Position numbers and translations under genes: made by a program. 11,672 nucleotides of DNA from the NCBI GenBank assembly GCA_029977305.1, contig JAPOLF010000048.1, forward strand, positions 1-11,672, given 5' to 3'. Below the pieces are notes generated by a model that searched no databases, was not told the origin of the DNA, and saw only the letters and a program-made list of their open reading frames with translations. Shown here in pieces: positions 1 through 8,197 of this stretch. Position 1 is the first letter of the stretch, and each line of letters opens with the position of its first letter. Source of the DNA: a bacterium. Lineage in GTDB: Bacteria; Chloroflexota; Chloroflexia; Thermomicrobiales; UBA6265.

Positions 1-638
1 AGTTGGATCACGAGGAGCGGGGGTTCGCGTTTCGATTTGCCGGGCCGTTGGATATGCGGTTCGACACGCGGGCGGGCGAGACGGCGGCGGAGCTCATTGG
101 GCGGCTCGATGAGGGGGCGTTGGCGGACCTGATCTGGCGCTATGGCGAGGAGCCGAAGTCGCGCGTGATTGCTCGGGCAATCGTGCGAGAGCGTGAAAGC
201 GAACCGCTGGTGACAACCGATCGGCTGGCGGACGTGGTTGCACGCGCTGCAGGTGGGCGGCGAGGGCAGGAGACGCATCCGGCGACGCGGACCTTTCAGG
301 CGTTGCGGATCGCGGTGAACGAGGAGTTGTCGGCATTGGAAGCGGGATTGGAGGCGGCCGTCTCGGTGCTCCGGCCCGGTGGGAGACTGGCGGTGATCAG
401 TTTCCATTCGCTGGAGGACCGCATCACGAAGCAGTTCATCGCGCGGGAATCTGCGACCTGCGTCTGTCCGCCCGCGCAGCCGGTGTGCACTTGCGATCAT
501 CGACCGCGATTGACGAAGATCGGAGGGAAGGCGCTGCGCCCGAGTGCCGCTGAAATCGCGCGCAATCCGCGGGCGCGCAGTGCGGTGTTGCGGGTGGCGG
601 AGCGGCGGGCGGACCTCGGCACGATGGAGGTGCGGTGA
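1..638 (+). CDS. rsmH: 16S rRNA (cytosine1402-N4)-methyltransferase RsmH, 3' part
   Basis: RsmH uses S-adenosylmethionine to methylate N4 of C1402 in the decoding centre of 16S rRNA. The reading frame is already open at the window edge (first full codon at base 3). About 211 C-terminal residues are seen, against roughly 300-315 for the family, so the start codon and the first SAM-binding motif lie outside. Visible family motifs are ERGFAFRFAGPLDMR at the very start, HPATRTFQALRIAVNEEL, and GGRLAVISFHSLEDR. The C-terminal cysteine cluster CVCPPAQPVCTC also fits RsmH homologues. The TGA at 636-638 overlaps the murF start by one base. rsmH is classically the first or second gene of the dcw cluster. 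Here it leads straight into murF, with no ftsL, ftsI or murE between. The TTG at base 3 lies inside a conserved motif, so it is an internal Leu and not the start. Confidence 0.96.
   Translation, partial: LDHEERGFAFRFAGPLDMRFDTRAGETAAELIGRLDEGALADLIWRYGEEPKSRVIARAIVRERESEPLVTTDRLADVVARAAGGRRGQETHPATRTFQALRIAVNEELSALEAGLEAAVSVLRPGGRLAVISFHSLEDRITKQFIARESATCVCPPAQPVCTCDHRPRLTKIGGKALRPSAAEIARNPRARSAVLRVAERRADLGTMEVR
626..631 (+). promoter_or_regulatory. Ribosome binding site that decides the murF start
   Basis: GGAGGT lies inside the rsmH 3' end. It is 6 bases before ATG 638 and only 3 bases before the in-frame GTG at 635. The spacing favours ATG 638 as the start of murF. Confidence 0.7.
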
Positions 639-2047
639 TGCATCCCTTGGATCTCGAGCATCTGGTTCCCGCGACAGGCGGGACGCTGCGCGGCGATCTT
701 CCGGTTGACACCCGCTTCCGATCGATCGAGCGGGATGCGCGACGCGTCGAGCCGGGGGACTTGTTCATCGCGATCGCCGGGGAGCGGTTCGATGGGCACG
801 CGTTCGTGGCGGATGCAGCAGCGCGCGGAGCGTCAGCGGCGCTAGTGCGACGAGCGTGGGCTGAAGCGCATCCGGAGGTGGCGTTGCCGCTGATCATCGT
901 CGACGACGAGCCGGTGAACGGCTTGCAGCGACTGGCGCGCTGGTGGCGATCGACGCTACCGGTACGGGTGGTGGGGATCACCGGGAGCGTCGGCAAGACG
1001 AGCGCGAAGGAAGTCGCAGCGGCGGTGTTGGCGCAGCGGTTCCAGGTCTACAAGAGTCCCGGGAATCTCAACAATGAAATTGGGTTGCCACTCTCGCTGT
1101 TGGAGATCACGCCGGAGATCGACATCGCGGTGCTCGAGATGGGCGGGGCGTACGCCTTCGGGGACCTTGCGCTGCTGTGTGACGTGGCGCGGCCGAATGT
1201 CGGGATGGTGATCAACGTCCACCCGGTGCATCTGGAGCGGATGGGGACGATCGAGGCGATCGCGGAGACGAAGGCGGAATTGGTCGATGGGATCCCTGCC
1301 GATGGGGTGGTGATTCTCAACGTGGACGATCCGCGCGTGGCGGCGATGGCGGCGCGGACGTCGGCGCGGGTGGTCACCTACGGGATGTCGGCCGGTGCGG
1401 AGGTGCGCGCGAGTAACCCGGCGGTGCTTGGGATGGACGGCGCCGCGTTCGATGTCGAGATCGACGGGGCGCGGCGGCACGTGGCGACCCCGATGGTGGG
1501 CGAGCATGTGCCGATGCTGGGGCTGTCGGCGATCGCCGTGGGTCATGCGTTCGGGATGACGTTGGACGAGATGTTGCCGGCGTTCCGCGAGCGATCAGTG
1601 CAGGTGCGGGTGCAATTCGTGCCGGGACCACGAGGGTCGATGCTGATCGATGACACCTACAACGCGAGCACGCCGTCGGTGCTGTCGTCACTCGGGGTGT
1701 TGGAGGCGTTCACGGCAGAGCGGAAGATCGCCGTGCTCGGGGACATGCGGGAGATGGGGAGCGTTTCCGAAGCGGAGCACCGGACGGTTGGACGGCGGGT
1801 GGCGGAGGTCGCGGACGCCTTGGTGACCTTCGGGAGCGAGGCGCGCTTCTTCACCGAGGAGGTGGAGGCCGTCGACGGGCGTTGCCGGGCGATGGCATCA
1901 TTCGCGGCGAACGAACGCGATGCTTTGGCAGCGTTCCTCGCGGCAGAACTCCGGGCGGGGGATGTCGCACTGCTCAAGGGATCACGCGGATTGCAGATGG
2001 AGGACGTCGTGGCGCATCTGACACGGTTGGCGAGCGAGCGCGCATGA
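638..2047 (+). CDS. murF: UDP-MurNAc-tripeptide--D-Ala-D-Ala ligase MurF
   Basis: This cytoplasmic Mur ligase joins the D-Ala-D-Ala dipeptide made by Ddl to UDP-MurNAc-tripeptide with ATP, giving the pentapeptide precursor used by MraY. From ATG 638 it has 469 residues, a normal MurF length. The ATP-binding loop GITGSVGKTSAKE has its lysine at residue 120; the second position after Lys is Ser instead of the more usual Thr. NLNNEIGLPLSLL follows, then EMGGAYAFGDL and HLERMGTIEAIAETKAEL in the central domain. LIDDTYNAS (D338 to S344) and VLGDMREMG mark the start of the C-terminal domain, and LLKGSRGLQMEDVV is the family's closing motif. GTG 635 is an alternative start adding one Met; the GGAGGT spacing favours 638. 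The TGA overlaps the mraY ATG (ATGA, 2044-2047), which implies translational coupling. Confidence 0.97.
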   Translation: MHPLDLEHLVPATGGTLRGDLPVDTRFRSIERDARRVEPGDLFIAIAGERFDGHAFVADAAARGASAALVRRAWAEAHPEVALPLIIVDDEPVNGLQRLARWWRSTLPVRVVGITGSVGKTSAKEVAAAVLAQRFQVYKSPGNLNNEIGLPLSLLEITPEIDIAVLEMGGAYAFGDLALLCDVARPNVGMVINVHPVHLERMGTIEAIAETKAELVDGIPADGVVILNVDDPRVAAMAARTSARVVTYGMSAGAEVRASNPAVLGMDGAAFDVEIDGARRHVATPMVGEHVPMLGLSAIAVGHAFGMTLDEMLPAFRERSVQVRVQFVPGPRGSMLIDDTYNASTPSVLSSLGVLEAFTAERKIAVLGDMREMGSVSEAEHRTVGRRVAEVADALVTFGSEARFFTEEVEAVDGRCRAMASFAANERDALAAFLAAELRAGDVALLKGSRGLQMEDVVAHLTRLASERA

Positions 2048-3108
2048 TCGATCTCCCCGTGTCCCTGCCGTTATTGCTGGCGACGAGCGTGATGCCGGAA
2101 GACCCGGTGCAGAATCTCGCGGTGTCGATGGCACTGGCAGGGCTGGCGTTCGTGGTGACGCTGATCATCGGCCGCCCGATCGTGACCTACCTGCGCGAGA
2201 AGAAGGTCGGGAAGTTGGTGCGGACGGATGGTCCGCAGACGCACCTGATCAAGACCGGCACCCCGACGATGGGCGGTGTGATGGTGGCTGCGACGACCGT
2301 GGCGATCACGCTGGTGTTCAACACGGTGGGGCGGCTCTCGATGCTGCTGCCGGTGGGGGTCTTGGTCGCGTGTGCGGTGTTGGGTGGGCTTGATGACCGT
2401 TTGAGCCTGCTCGGGGGCAAGCGCGGCACGGGGATGAGTGCGCGTCGCAAGATGTTGTGGTTGCTGGCGGTGGGCGTGGTGGCGGCGGTGATCCTGCATG
2501 CGCCCTACCCGTGGGGATTGGGATACCACGAGGTGTACCTGCCGTTCGTCGGGCAATTCTCGATCGGGTTGCTCTATGTGCCGATCGCGGCCTTGGCGAT
2601 CGTCGCGACGGCGAACGCGGTGAACCTCACCGATGGGCTCGACACGCTTGCGGGCGGGACGGCCGCGATCGCCTTCACCGCCTACGCGATCATCGCGTAC
2701 CAGCAGGGGCAGCTCGGGGTGGTGACGTTCTGCTTCACCATGGTGGGATCGTTGATGGGATTCCTCTGGTTCAACGCTCACCCGGCACAGGTGTTCATGG
2801 GGGACACCGGCTCACTGGCGCTGGGGGCGGCACTGGCGACCGCCGCATTCATGACCGGGCAGTGGTTGCTGTTGCCGGTGGTGGGGATCGTCTTCCTCGC
2901 CGAGGCGGTCTCCGTGATGGCGCAGGTCGCCTACTTCAAGTGGACGAAGAAGCGGACCGGAGAGGGCAAACGCATCTTCAAGATGACGCCACTGCACCAC
3001 CACTTCGAGATGCTCGGGTGGTCGGAGACACAGGTGACGATGCGCTTCTGGATGCTGGGGATGATGGCCGGGATCATCGGCGTTGCGATGGCACTGGTGC
3101 AATTGTGA
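2044..3108 (+). CDS. mraY: Phospho-MurNAc-pentapeptide translocase MraY
   Basis: MraY is the integral membrane enzyme that transfers phospho-MurNAc-pentapeptide from UDP to undecaprenyl phosphate, making lipid I. From ATG 2044 it has 354 residues, the usual length, with about ten hydrophobic segments by eye. Motifs in order: DGPQTHLIKTGTPTMGG near the N-terminus; the paired aspartates D117-D118 (LDDR); NLTDGLDTLAGG (D197); VFMGDTGSLALG with the third catalytic-type Asp at 254; and the histidine triad H318-H320 in TPLHHHFE. These match the known Mg2+ and substrate residues of the family. The frame is open further upstream, but ATG 2044 sits in the ATGA overlap with murF and gives the right N-terminus. 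No good Shine-Dalgarno is visible just upstream, so it probably depends on ribosomes finishing murF. The next gene starts in a GTGA overlap. Confidence 0.97.
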   Translation: MIDLPVSLPLLLATSVMPEDPVQNLAVSMALAGLAFVVTLIIGRPIVTYLREKKVGKLVRTDGPQTHLIKTGTPTMGGVMVAATTVAITLVFNTVGRLSMLLPVGVLVACAVLGGLDDRLSLLGGKRGTGMSARRKMLWLLAVGVVAAVILHAPYPWGLGYHEVYLPFVGQFSIGLLYVPIAALAIVATANAVNLTDGLDTLAGGTAAIAFTAYAIIAYQQGQLGVVTFCFTMVGSLMGFLWFNAHPAQVFMGDTGSLALGAALATAAFMTGQWLLLPVVGIVFLAEAVSVMAQVAYFKWTKKRTGEGKRIFKMTPLHHHFEMLGWSETQVTMRFWMLGMMAGIIGVAMALVQL

Positions 3109-4508
3109 GGGACGCGCGCGCGGATCTGCGCGGTCGGCGCGCGACGGTGATGGGCCTCGGGACACGCGGGGGCGGGCTGGGGGTGGCGCGGTACCTCGCG
3201 GAGGCGGGGGCGATCGTCACGGTGACCGACATGAAGCCGGCGGACGCTTTGGCAGAACCGATCGCGGCACTCGGTGACCTCCCGGTGCGATTCGTGCTCG
3301 GCGGGCATGACGAGGCCGATTTCCGCGAGGCGGAGATCGTGGTGCGCAATCCCGGAGTGCGGGCGAATGCGCCGCTGTTGGAGATCGCGCGGGCGAGCGG
3401 CGCACGGATCGAGATGGAGATGTCGTTGTTCCTGCGGGCCTGTCCGGCACCCGTGATCGGGGTGACGGGGACGAAGGGGAAGACGACGACATCGTCGTTG
3501 ATCGGCGAGATGCTGACGGCATGGGATCCGCGCACGGTGGTCGCGGGAAACATGGGAATCTCGGCATTGGAGCACCTTGCGGAGATCACGGCGGATACGC
3601 CGGTGGTGCTCGAACTGTCGTCATGGCAGCTTGAGGCGTTGGACGAGCATCAGCTGTCTCCGCACATCGCGGTGATCACCTTGATCGCCGAGGACCACCT
3701 GAACACCTATCGGGATTTCGATCACTACGCGGAGACGAAGCGATCGATCACGGCGCACCAGTCAGCGGGAGACGTTGCGGTGCTGCCGATGGACGATGCA
3801 GAGGCATGGCGGTCAGCAGGGACGACCGCGGCGCGGGTGTTCGCAGTGGGTGATCCGGCGCGATCCGCTGAAGCCGTCTGGATGGAGGATGACACCCTCC
3901 GGGTGCGGATCGGTGGCGGTGATTGGGCACTCCCCTTCCCGGCGAATCCTGTGTTGCAGCCAGCGCATCAGCGGCGGAATGCCGCGCTGGCGGCTGCAGC
4001 AGCTGCGGCGCGGGGGGCGACACCAGAAGCGATCGGGGCGGCGCTGGCGCAGTTCCGCGGGGTGCGTGATCGGATGGAGGTCGTCGCGACGATCGGCGGG
4101 GTCAGGTACGTGAACGACACGACCGCGACGGCACCGGTGGCTGCCGCAGCGGCGGTGCGATCCATCCACGAGGGACGGGTTCATCTGATCGCCGGTGGGG
4201 CGGACAAGGGACTGGACCCCACTCCGATGATCATCGCGATTGACGAAGTTCGACCGACGGTGCATCTGATCGATGGCACCGCGACGCCGCGGATCAGTGC
4301 GGCACTGGAGGCGCGTGGGATCGCGTGGTCGGGGCCGCACCTGTCGATGGAGAGCGCGCTGATCGCGGCGCGTGAGGCGGCGTCATCCGGGGATGTCATC
4401 TTGTTGTCACCGGGGTGTGCGAGTTTCGGGGTGTTCACTGACGAATTCGATCGCGGGGCACAGTTCCGGACCTTGGCTCAGCGCTGGGAGCGGGAGGCGA
4501 CATCGTGA
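3105..4508 (+). CDS. murD: UDP-MurNAc-L-alanine--D-glutamate ligase MurD
   Basis: MurD adds D-glutamate to UDP-MurNAc-L-Ala in the cytoplasm, using ATP. From GTG 3105 it has 467 residues, normal for MurD. The N-terminal dinucleotide-fold-like domain shows GLGTRGGGLGVARYLAE. The ATP loop GVTGTKGKTTT has Lys at residue 126. ELSSWQLEAL and ITLIAEDHLNTY follow, then the HQRRNAALA linker. The C-terminal domain begins near VRYVNDTTATAP (N337-P344), with HLIAGGADKGLD and LLSPGCASFGVFTDEFDRG at the end. The NDTTATAP form replaces the E. coli-type NDSKATN; I read this as lineage variation, not damage. The frame extends upstream into mraY, but GTG 3105 (GTGA overlap with the mraY stop) is the only start that fits the family. 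It runs directly into murC with no ftsW or murG, which usually sit here. Confidence 0.97.
   Translation: MRDARADLRGRRATVMGLGTRGGGLGVARYLAEAGAIVTVTDMKPADALAEPIAALGDLPVRFVLGGHDEADFREAEIVVRNPGVRANAPLLEIARASGARIEMEMSLFLRACPAPVIGVTGTKGKTTTSSLIGEMLTAWDPRTVVAGNMGISALEHLAEITADTPVVLELSSWQLEALDEHQLSPHIAVITLIAEDHLNTYRDFDHYAETKRSITAHQSAGDVAVLPMDDAEAWRSAGTTAARVFAVGDPARSAEAVWMEDDTLRVRIGGGDWALPFPANPVLQPAHQRRNAALAAAAAAARGATPEAIGAALAQFRGVRDRMEVVATIGGVRYVNDTTATAPVAAAAAVRSIHEGRVHLIAGGADKGLDPTPMIIAIDEVRPTVHLIDGTATPRISAALEARGIAWSGPHLSMESALIAAREAASSGDVILLSPGCASFGVFTDEFDRGAQFRTLAQRWEREATS
4492..4497 (+). promoter_or_regulatory. Ribosome binding site of murC-murB
   Basis: GGGAGG inside the end of murD, 7 bases before GTG 4505. 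Among the three GTGA/ATGA junctions of this operon it is the only one with an obvious Shine-Dalgarno sequence. Confidence 0.7.
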
Positions 4509-6826
4509 GCGGCACTGCGACCCTGCCGCCGCTGCCAGCGCGGGTGCACTTCGTGGGGATCGGCGGGATCGGGATGAGCGGGCTGGCGCGCATCCTGCGG
4601 CAGTGGGGCTATGAGGTCTCCGGGTCAGATGGCAGTGCCTCGCCGATGCTCGACGAACTGGCTGCCGAGGGCATCACGGTGGCGGTCGGGCACACGATGG
4701 TGGACGAGGCTGCGGCGGCCGACCTGGTGGTGATGACCGCTGCGGTGAACGAGCGCAATCCCGAGGTGGCGGCGGCGATCACGGCCGGGGTGCCGGTGCT
4801 GAAGCGAGCGGCGCTGCTCGGGGCGTTGATGAACGCGCGGCGCGGCGTGACGGTGGCGGGCAGCCACGGGAAATCGACGACCAGCGGGATGATCACCACC
4901 GCGTTGTTGGCGCTTGGCGCGGAGCCCTCGTACGCGGTGGGGGCAACGGTTTCGGCTTCGGGGACGAATGCGGCGCCGGGAGGCGGCGAGACGTTCGTGG
5001 TGGAGGCGGACGAGTACGACCGGTCGTTCCTGCACCTCCATCCTGAGATCGCCGTGGTCACCAATGTCGAGTACGACCATCCGGACATCTACCCCAATTT
5101 GGACATGTATGACGAGGCATTCGCCGCGTTCCTGTCTGGGGTGAGGCCAGAAGGGACGGTGGTGCTGTCGGCGGATGATCCGGGGACGACGCGGGTTCGG
5201 GCGCGGGCGGATGTGACGTGGCCGGCGCAGGTGGTCACCTTCGGCACCGCGCAGGACGCGGATTGGCGGATCGCGTTGGGAGCCCCCGCGCGGGTGACGA
5301 CCCCCAGTGGCGAGGTGGTGGCCTTGCCCTTGGCCGTTCCGGGCGAGCACAACGTACGGAACGCGACGGCGGCGATGGCCGCGATTGCGGCATTGGGATA
5401 TCCGGTGGGGGCGATCGCCGAGGCACTGGGCACGTTCCGCGGGGTCGGACGGCGATTCGACCTCAAGGGGGTTGAGCGTGGGGTGACCGTGGTCGACGAC
5501 TACGCGCACCACCCGACCGAGATTCAGGCGACGCTGCGTGCCGCGAAGGAGCGGTATCCGGGGCAGCGCATCGTGGCGGCATTCCAACCGCATACCTACA
5601 GCCGGTTGAAGGCGCTGCTGCCGGAATTCGCGGCGGCGTTCAGCGATGCGGACGTCACCGTGATCCTCGACATCTATGCGTCTCGGGAGACGGATACCTT
5701 GGGCATCGATGCGGAGGATCTGCGTCGACGCATGGAACCAGCACCGATCGCCGCGGGCACGCCGGAAGACGCTGCAGAGCAATTGGCCGGGGTGGTGCGC
5801 AACGGGGACATCGTGCTGACGATGGGGGCCGGGAGCATCACCGAGACCGGGCCGTTGCTGCTCGAACGTCTACGACGGAGCGGTGCGACGGGAATCGCGA
5901 TACAGGATCCCGCACTCCCGGGGGTGAAGATCCTGCGGGATTCACCGATGCGGCTGTGGACGACGTGGAATGTCGGTGGAACGGCAGATCTGTTGATCCG
6001 CGCGGGGACACCGGATGAGATCGCGGCGGCAGCGCAATGGGGGGTGGCGCAGGGGTTGCCGGTGACGGTGATCGGCGGTGGCAGCAACCTGTTGGTCGGG
6101 GACGGCGGCATCCGCGGACTTGTCGTGCTGGCGCGGACTCCGGGGGAGCGCGCGGAGCACCTGGTGGACGTGGTGGATGAGGGGGAGTCGGTGCTGCTGA
6201 CGGTGGGAGCGAACGCGCCGCTGTCGTGGACGGGTCGGTATGCTGCCGAACGCGGGTGGGCCGGACTCGATTGGGCGGTGGGGTTGCCGGGGACGATCGG
6301 CGGGGCGACGGTCAACAACGCCGGGGCGCATGGGGTTGAGCAGAAGGACCATCTCGTGCAGGTGGAGGTGCTGGACCTCGAGCGTGGCGAGCGACGATGG
6401 CGTCCGGCGACGTGGTTGGACGCTGCCTATCGGCACACGGTGATCAAGGCGGCGGCACGGCCGCGGTCGTGGGTGGTGTTGCGCGTGCAAATGCGCCTGC
6501 CGAAGGGGGACGCGGCTGCGCTGACGGCGTTGGCGGATGAGCACGCGGCGTTCCGGAAGCGGACGCAGCCGGGAGGCGCGACGGGGGGATCGACGTTCGC
6601 CAACCCGCCGGGGGATTACGCCGGGCGGTTGCTCGAAGCGGCCGGGATGAAGGGCTATCGGATTGGCGGTGCCGCATTCAGCACGATGCATGCGAACTGG
6701 ATCGTCAATGACCAGCAGGCGCAGGCGGCGGATATCCGGGCGTTGATCCGATTGGCGAAGGAACGGGTTGAAGCGCAGTTCGGGGTGGCGCTGCGGCAAG
6801 AAGTAGAGGAGATCGGGGAAGCGTAG
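4505..6826 (+). CDS. murC-murB: MurC-MurB fusion: UDP-MurNAc--L-Ala ligase and UDP-GlcNAc-enolpyruvate reductase
   Basis: One uninterrupted frame of 773 residues carries two consecutive cytoplasmic enzymes of peptidoglycan synthesis in reverse order of action. Residues 1 to about 458 are MurC, which adds L-Ala to UDP-MurNAc: GIGGIGMSGLARIL, ATP loop GSHGKSTT (119-126, Lys123), EADEYDRSF, HNVRNATAA, GVGRRFDLKG, DDYAHHPTE (331-339) and MGAGSITETGPLLLERL. A short Pro/Gly linker (about 459-478) leads to MurB, an FAD enzyme that reduces enolpyruvyl-UDP-GlcNAc with NADPH: TTWNVGGTAD, GGGSNLL (524-530), GLPGTIGGATVNNAGAHG from 593, Tyr642-Arg643, GSTFANP with the proton-donor-type Ser at 696, and a final LRQEVEEIG with the expected Glu (766). 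Both halves keep their key residues, so both are probably active. MurB looks like the shorter type II form. The GTG start lies in a GTGA overlap with murD and has GGGAGG 7 bases upstream. No stop or plausible second start with a ribosome site separates the halves. Confidence 0.95.
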   Translation: MSGTATLPPLPARVHFVGIGGIGMSGLARILRQWGYEVSGSDGSASPMLDELAAEGITVAVGHTMVDEAAAADLVVMTAAVNERNPEVAAAITAGVPVLKRAALLGALMNARRGVTVAGSHGKSTTSGMITTALLALGAEPSYAVGATVSASGTNAAPGGGETFVVEADEYDRSFLHLHPEIAVVTNVEYDHPDIYPNLDMYDEAFAAFLSGVRPEGTVVLSADDPGTTRVRARADVTWPAQVVTFGTAQDADWRIALGAPARVTTPSGEVVALPLAVPGEHNVRNATAAMAAIAALGYPVGAIAEALGTFRGVGRRFDLKGVERGVTVVDDYAHHPTEIQATLRAAKERYPGQRIVAAFQPHTYSRLKALLPEFAAAFSDADVTVILDIYASRETDTLGIDAEDLRRRMEPAPIAAGTPEDAAEQLAGVVRNGDIVLTMGAGSITETGPLLLERLRRSGATGIAIQDPALPGVKILRDSPMRLWTTWNVGGTADLLIRAGTPDEIAAAAQWGVAQGLPVTVIGGGSNLLVGDGGIRGLVVLARTPGERAEHLVDVVDEGESVLLTVGANAPLSWTGRYAAERGWAGLDWAVGLPGTIGGATVNNAGAHGVEQKDHLVQVEVLDLERGERRWRPATWLDAAYRHTVIKAAARPRSWVVLRVQMRLPKGDAAALTALADEHAAFRKRTQPGGATGGSTFANPPGDYAGRLLEAAGMKGYRIGGAAFSTMHANWIVNDQQAQAADIRALIRLAKERVEAQFGVALRQEVEEIGEA

Positions 6827-6881
6827 TCAGTGGTGCCACGGGAACCACTCGCGGTGGCGGGGTGGACAGGTTGGTGGTGAT

Positions 6882-6912
6882 GGCGCGCGATGCACTGCGC
6901 GTCTTTCTTGTT
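6882..6912 (+). terminator. Probable Rho-independent terminator after murC-murB
   Basis: A 7-bp stem (6882-6888 with 6897-6903, one G-T pair, otherwise G-C) closes an 8-base loop. It is followed at once by TTTCTTGTT, a T-rich run that stands out in this GC-rich sequence. It lies 56 bases after the murC-murB stop and would end the rsmH-murF-mraY-murD-murCB transcript. Confidence 0.55.
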
Positions 6913-6932
6913 GGGTCAAGTTTGATGAGACG

Positions 6933-6955
6933 CACGGCTGCGGCCTCGCGCCGTG
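6933..6955. repeat. Inverted repeat, hairpin
   Basis: CACGGC (6933-6938) pairs with GCCGTG (6950-6955). Inside, GCG (6940-6942) pairs with CGC (6947-6949) around a GCCT loop, with one bulged T. No T-run follows on either strand, so it is not a typical intrinsic terminator. It could be a transcript-stabilising hairpin or part of a dispersed intergenic repeat. Confidence 0.5.
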
Positions 6956-6969
6956 ACTCGCTGGCCCCA

Positions 6970-6985
6970 CTCCCCTGCGGGGGAG
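6970..6985. repeat. Inverted repeat, hairpin
   Basis: CTCCCC (6970-6975) pairs perfectly with GGGGAG (6980-6985) across a TGCG loop, followed by AAAGGG and no T-run. The CCCCTGCGGGG look resembles short intergenic hairpin repeats seen many times in some Chloroflexi genomes. That resemblance is from memory and untested. Confidence 0.5.
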
Positions 6986-7012
6986 AAAGGGAAGTGTTTG
7001 GGCGCTGGGGAG

Positions 7013-7041
7013 TTGAAGAAGTTGGGGCGGCGGGGTAAGAC
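7013..7041 (+). promoter_or_regulatory. Weak candidate promoter for ddl
   Basis: TTGAAG (7013-7018) and TAAGAC (7036-7041) are spaced by 17 bases, about 70 bases before the ddl start. The -35 matches 4 of 6 and the -10 only 3 of 6 of the sigma-70 consensus. The upstream terminator makes a promoter in this gap likely, but the exact site is uncertain. Confidence 0.3.
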
Positions 7042-7094
7042 TACGAGTCACACGTGGCCGCTCGTGGTCCGCGACAAGACGCACCCGAACCTCC

Positions 7095-7101
7095 GGAGAG
7101 G
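7095..7101 (+). promoter_or_regulatory. Ribosome binding site that decides the ddl start
   Basis: GGAGAGG lies 9 bases before ATG 7111. The in-frame GTG at 7054 has no comparable site, so translation is placed at 7111. Confidence 0.7.
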
Positions 7102-7110
7102 GCCTTCCTG

Positions 7111-8193
7111 ATGTCCAATGGCAAGACGCGCGTGGCGGTGCTCTTCGGAGGGCAATCCGGCGAGCATGATGTGTCGCTGCGGTCGGCGCGGACGATCATG
7201 GGGGCGCTCGATCCGGCGAAGTACGAGGTCATCCCGGTGGGGATCACCCGGGAGGGACGCTGGCTGAGCGGGGGTGATCCCTTCGCCGAGCTGACGGCCG
7301 CCTCTCCCCTCTTCGCGGTGGACGCGGGCAGCGGGTTTGATGCGAATGCGCAGATCGTGCCGGCGGGTCGGCGGGCATTGCCAGAGGGGTGGCAGGCTGA
7401 GGTCGATGTGGTCTTCCCAGTGCTGCACGGGCCGAAGGGTGAGGACGGCACGGTGCAGGGATTGCTCGAGCTGGCGGGCATTCCCTATGTCGGGTCCGGG
7501 GTGCTGGGCAGCGCGGTTGGGATGGACAAGGGGATGACCAAGACCATCCTGCACCAGTACGGGTTGCCTCAGGTGCCGTGGTTGGTGATCTCGCGGCGGG
7601 ATTGGCTCACCAACCCGATCCCGATGTGCGAGATGATCGAGAGCCAAATGGGGCTGCCGTGCTTCGTGAAGCCCGCGAACATGGGCAGCAGTGTCGGGGT
7701 GAGCAAGTGCCGCGACCGGGGCGAGTTGCTCGAGGCGCTGGAGACGGCAGCGCGGTTCGATCGGCGGATCCTCATCGAGATGGCGGTCGATGCGCGGGAA
7801 CTCGAGGTGTCGGTGTTGGGGAATGAGGCGCCGGTGGCGTCGCTTGCCGGCGAGGTGATCCCGGGGAATGAGTTTTACGACTACGCGGCGAAGTACATCG
7901 ACGACAATTCGCTGATCGAAATCCCGGCGGACATCGACGGGACGACCATGAATCTGGCCCGGCAACTGGCGATCGAGGCGTTCCAAGCGCTGGATCTGGC
8001 CGGGTTGGCGCGGGTGGATTTCTTCCTGAACCGGGAGTCGGGGGAGTTGCTGATCAACGAGGTGAACACGATGCCGGGGTTCACCGCGATCAGCATGTAC
8101 CCGAAGCTCTGGGAGGCCAGCGGGTTGGGCCTGCGGGAACTGGTCGATCGGCTGATCGAGTTGGCGTTCGAGCGGCACGCCGATCGGGCCTGA
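7111..8193 (+). CDS. ddl: D-alanine--D-alanine ligase
   Basis: Ddl is a cytoplasmic ATP-grasp enzyme that condenses two D-Ala molecules; its product is the substrate of MurF in this window. From ATG 7111 it has 360 residues, typical of the family. The N-terminus RVAVLFGGQSGEHDVSL (Glu18, His19) contributes to the first D-Ala site. VLHGPKGEDGTVQG and IPYVGSGVLGSAVGMDK follow. The ATP-grasp part shows CFVKPANMGSSVGVSK and the omega loop FYDYAAKY (Y256, Y258). Metal-binding LINEVNTMPGFT has Glu317 and Asn319. The tyrosine-bearing omega loop is the D-Ala-D-Ala type, with nothing suggesting a D-lactate or D-serine (vancomycin-resistance) ligase. It sits in its own gap-bounded unit between the mur genes and ftsZ, where ftsQ and ftsA often follow in other bacteria. 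Confidence 0.97.
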   Translation: MSNGKTRVAVLFGGQSGEHDVSLRSARTIMGALDPAKYEVIPVGITREGRWLSGGDPFAELTAASPLFAVDAGSGFDANAQIVPAGRRALPEGWQAEVDVVFPVLHGPKGEDGTVQGLLELAGIPYVGSGVLGSAVGMDKGMTKTILHQYGLPQVPWLVISRRDWLTNPIPMCEMIESQMGLPCFVKPANMGSSVGVSKCRDRGELLEALETAARFDRRILIEMAVDARELEVSVLGNEAPVASLAGEVIPGNEFYDYAAKYIDDNSLIEIPADIDGTTMNLARQLAIEAFQALDLAGLARVDFFLNRESGELLINEVNTMPGFTAISMYPKLWEASGLGLRELVDRLIELAFERHADRA

Positions 8194-8197
8194 GACG

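Larger units (their letters stand above)
6827..7110 (+). other. Spacer between murC-murB and ddl
   Basis: This 284-base gap is the first real break in the cluster. It holds a probable terminator (6882-6912), two further hairpins (6933-6955 and 6970-6985), and a weak candidate promoter (7013-7041). The ddl frame is open back to a GTG at 7054, but that start has no ribosome site and adds a Pro/Arg-rich tail foreign to the family. No small gene is supported. Confidence 0.6.

Noticed and set aside
2457..3104. Upstream extension of the murD frame through mraY
   Set aside because: It is out of frame with the certain mraY and highly Gly/Asp/Arg-rich. MurD's family N-terminus begins at GTG 3105.
7054..7110. 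GTG 7054 as the ddl start
   Set aside because: It has no ribosome site and adds a Pro/Arg-rich tail. ATG 7111 has GGAGAGG at good spacing and the expected N-terminus.
7111..8193. A vancomycin-resistance type D-Ala-D-Lac ligase
   Set aside because: The omega loop FYDYAAKY carries the tyrosine typical of D-Ala-D-Ala ligases, and no vanH or vanX lies nearby.
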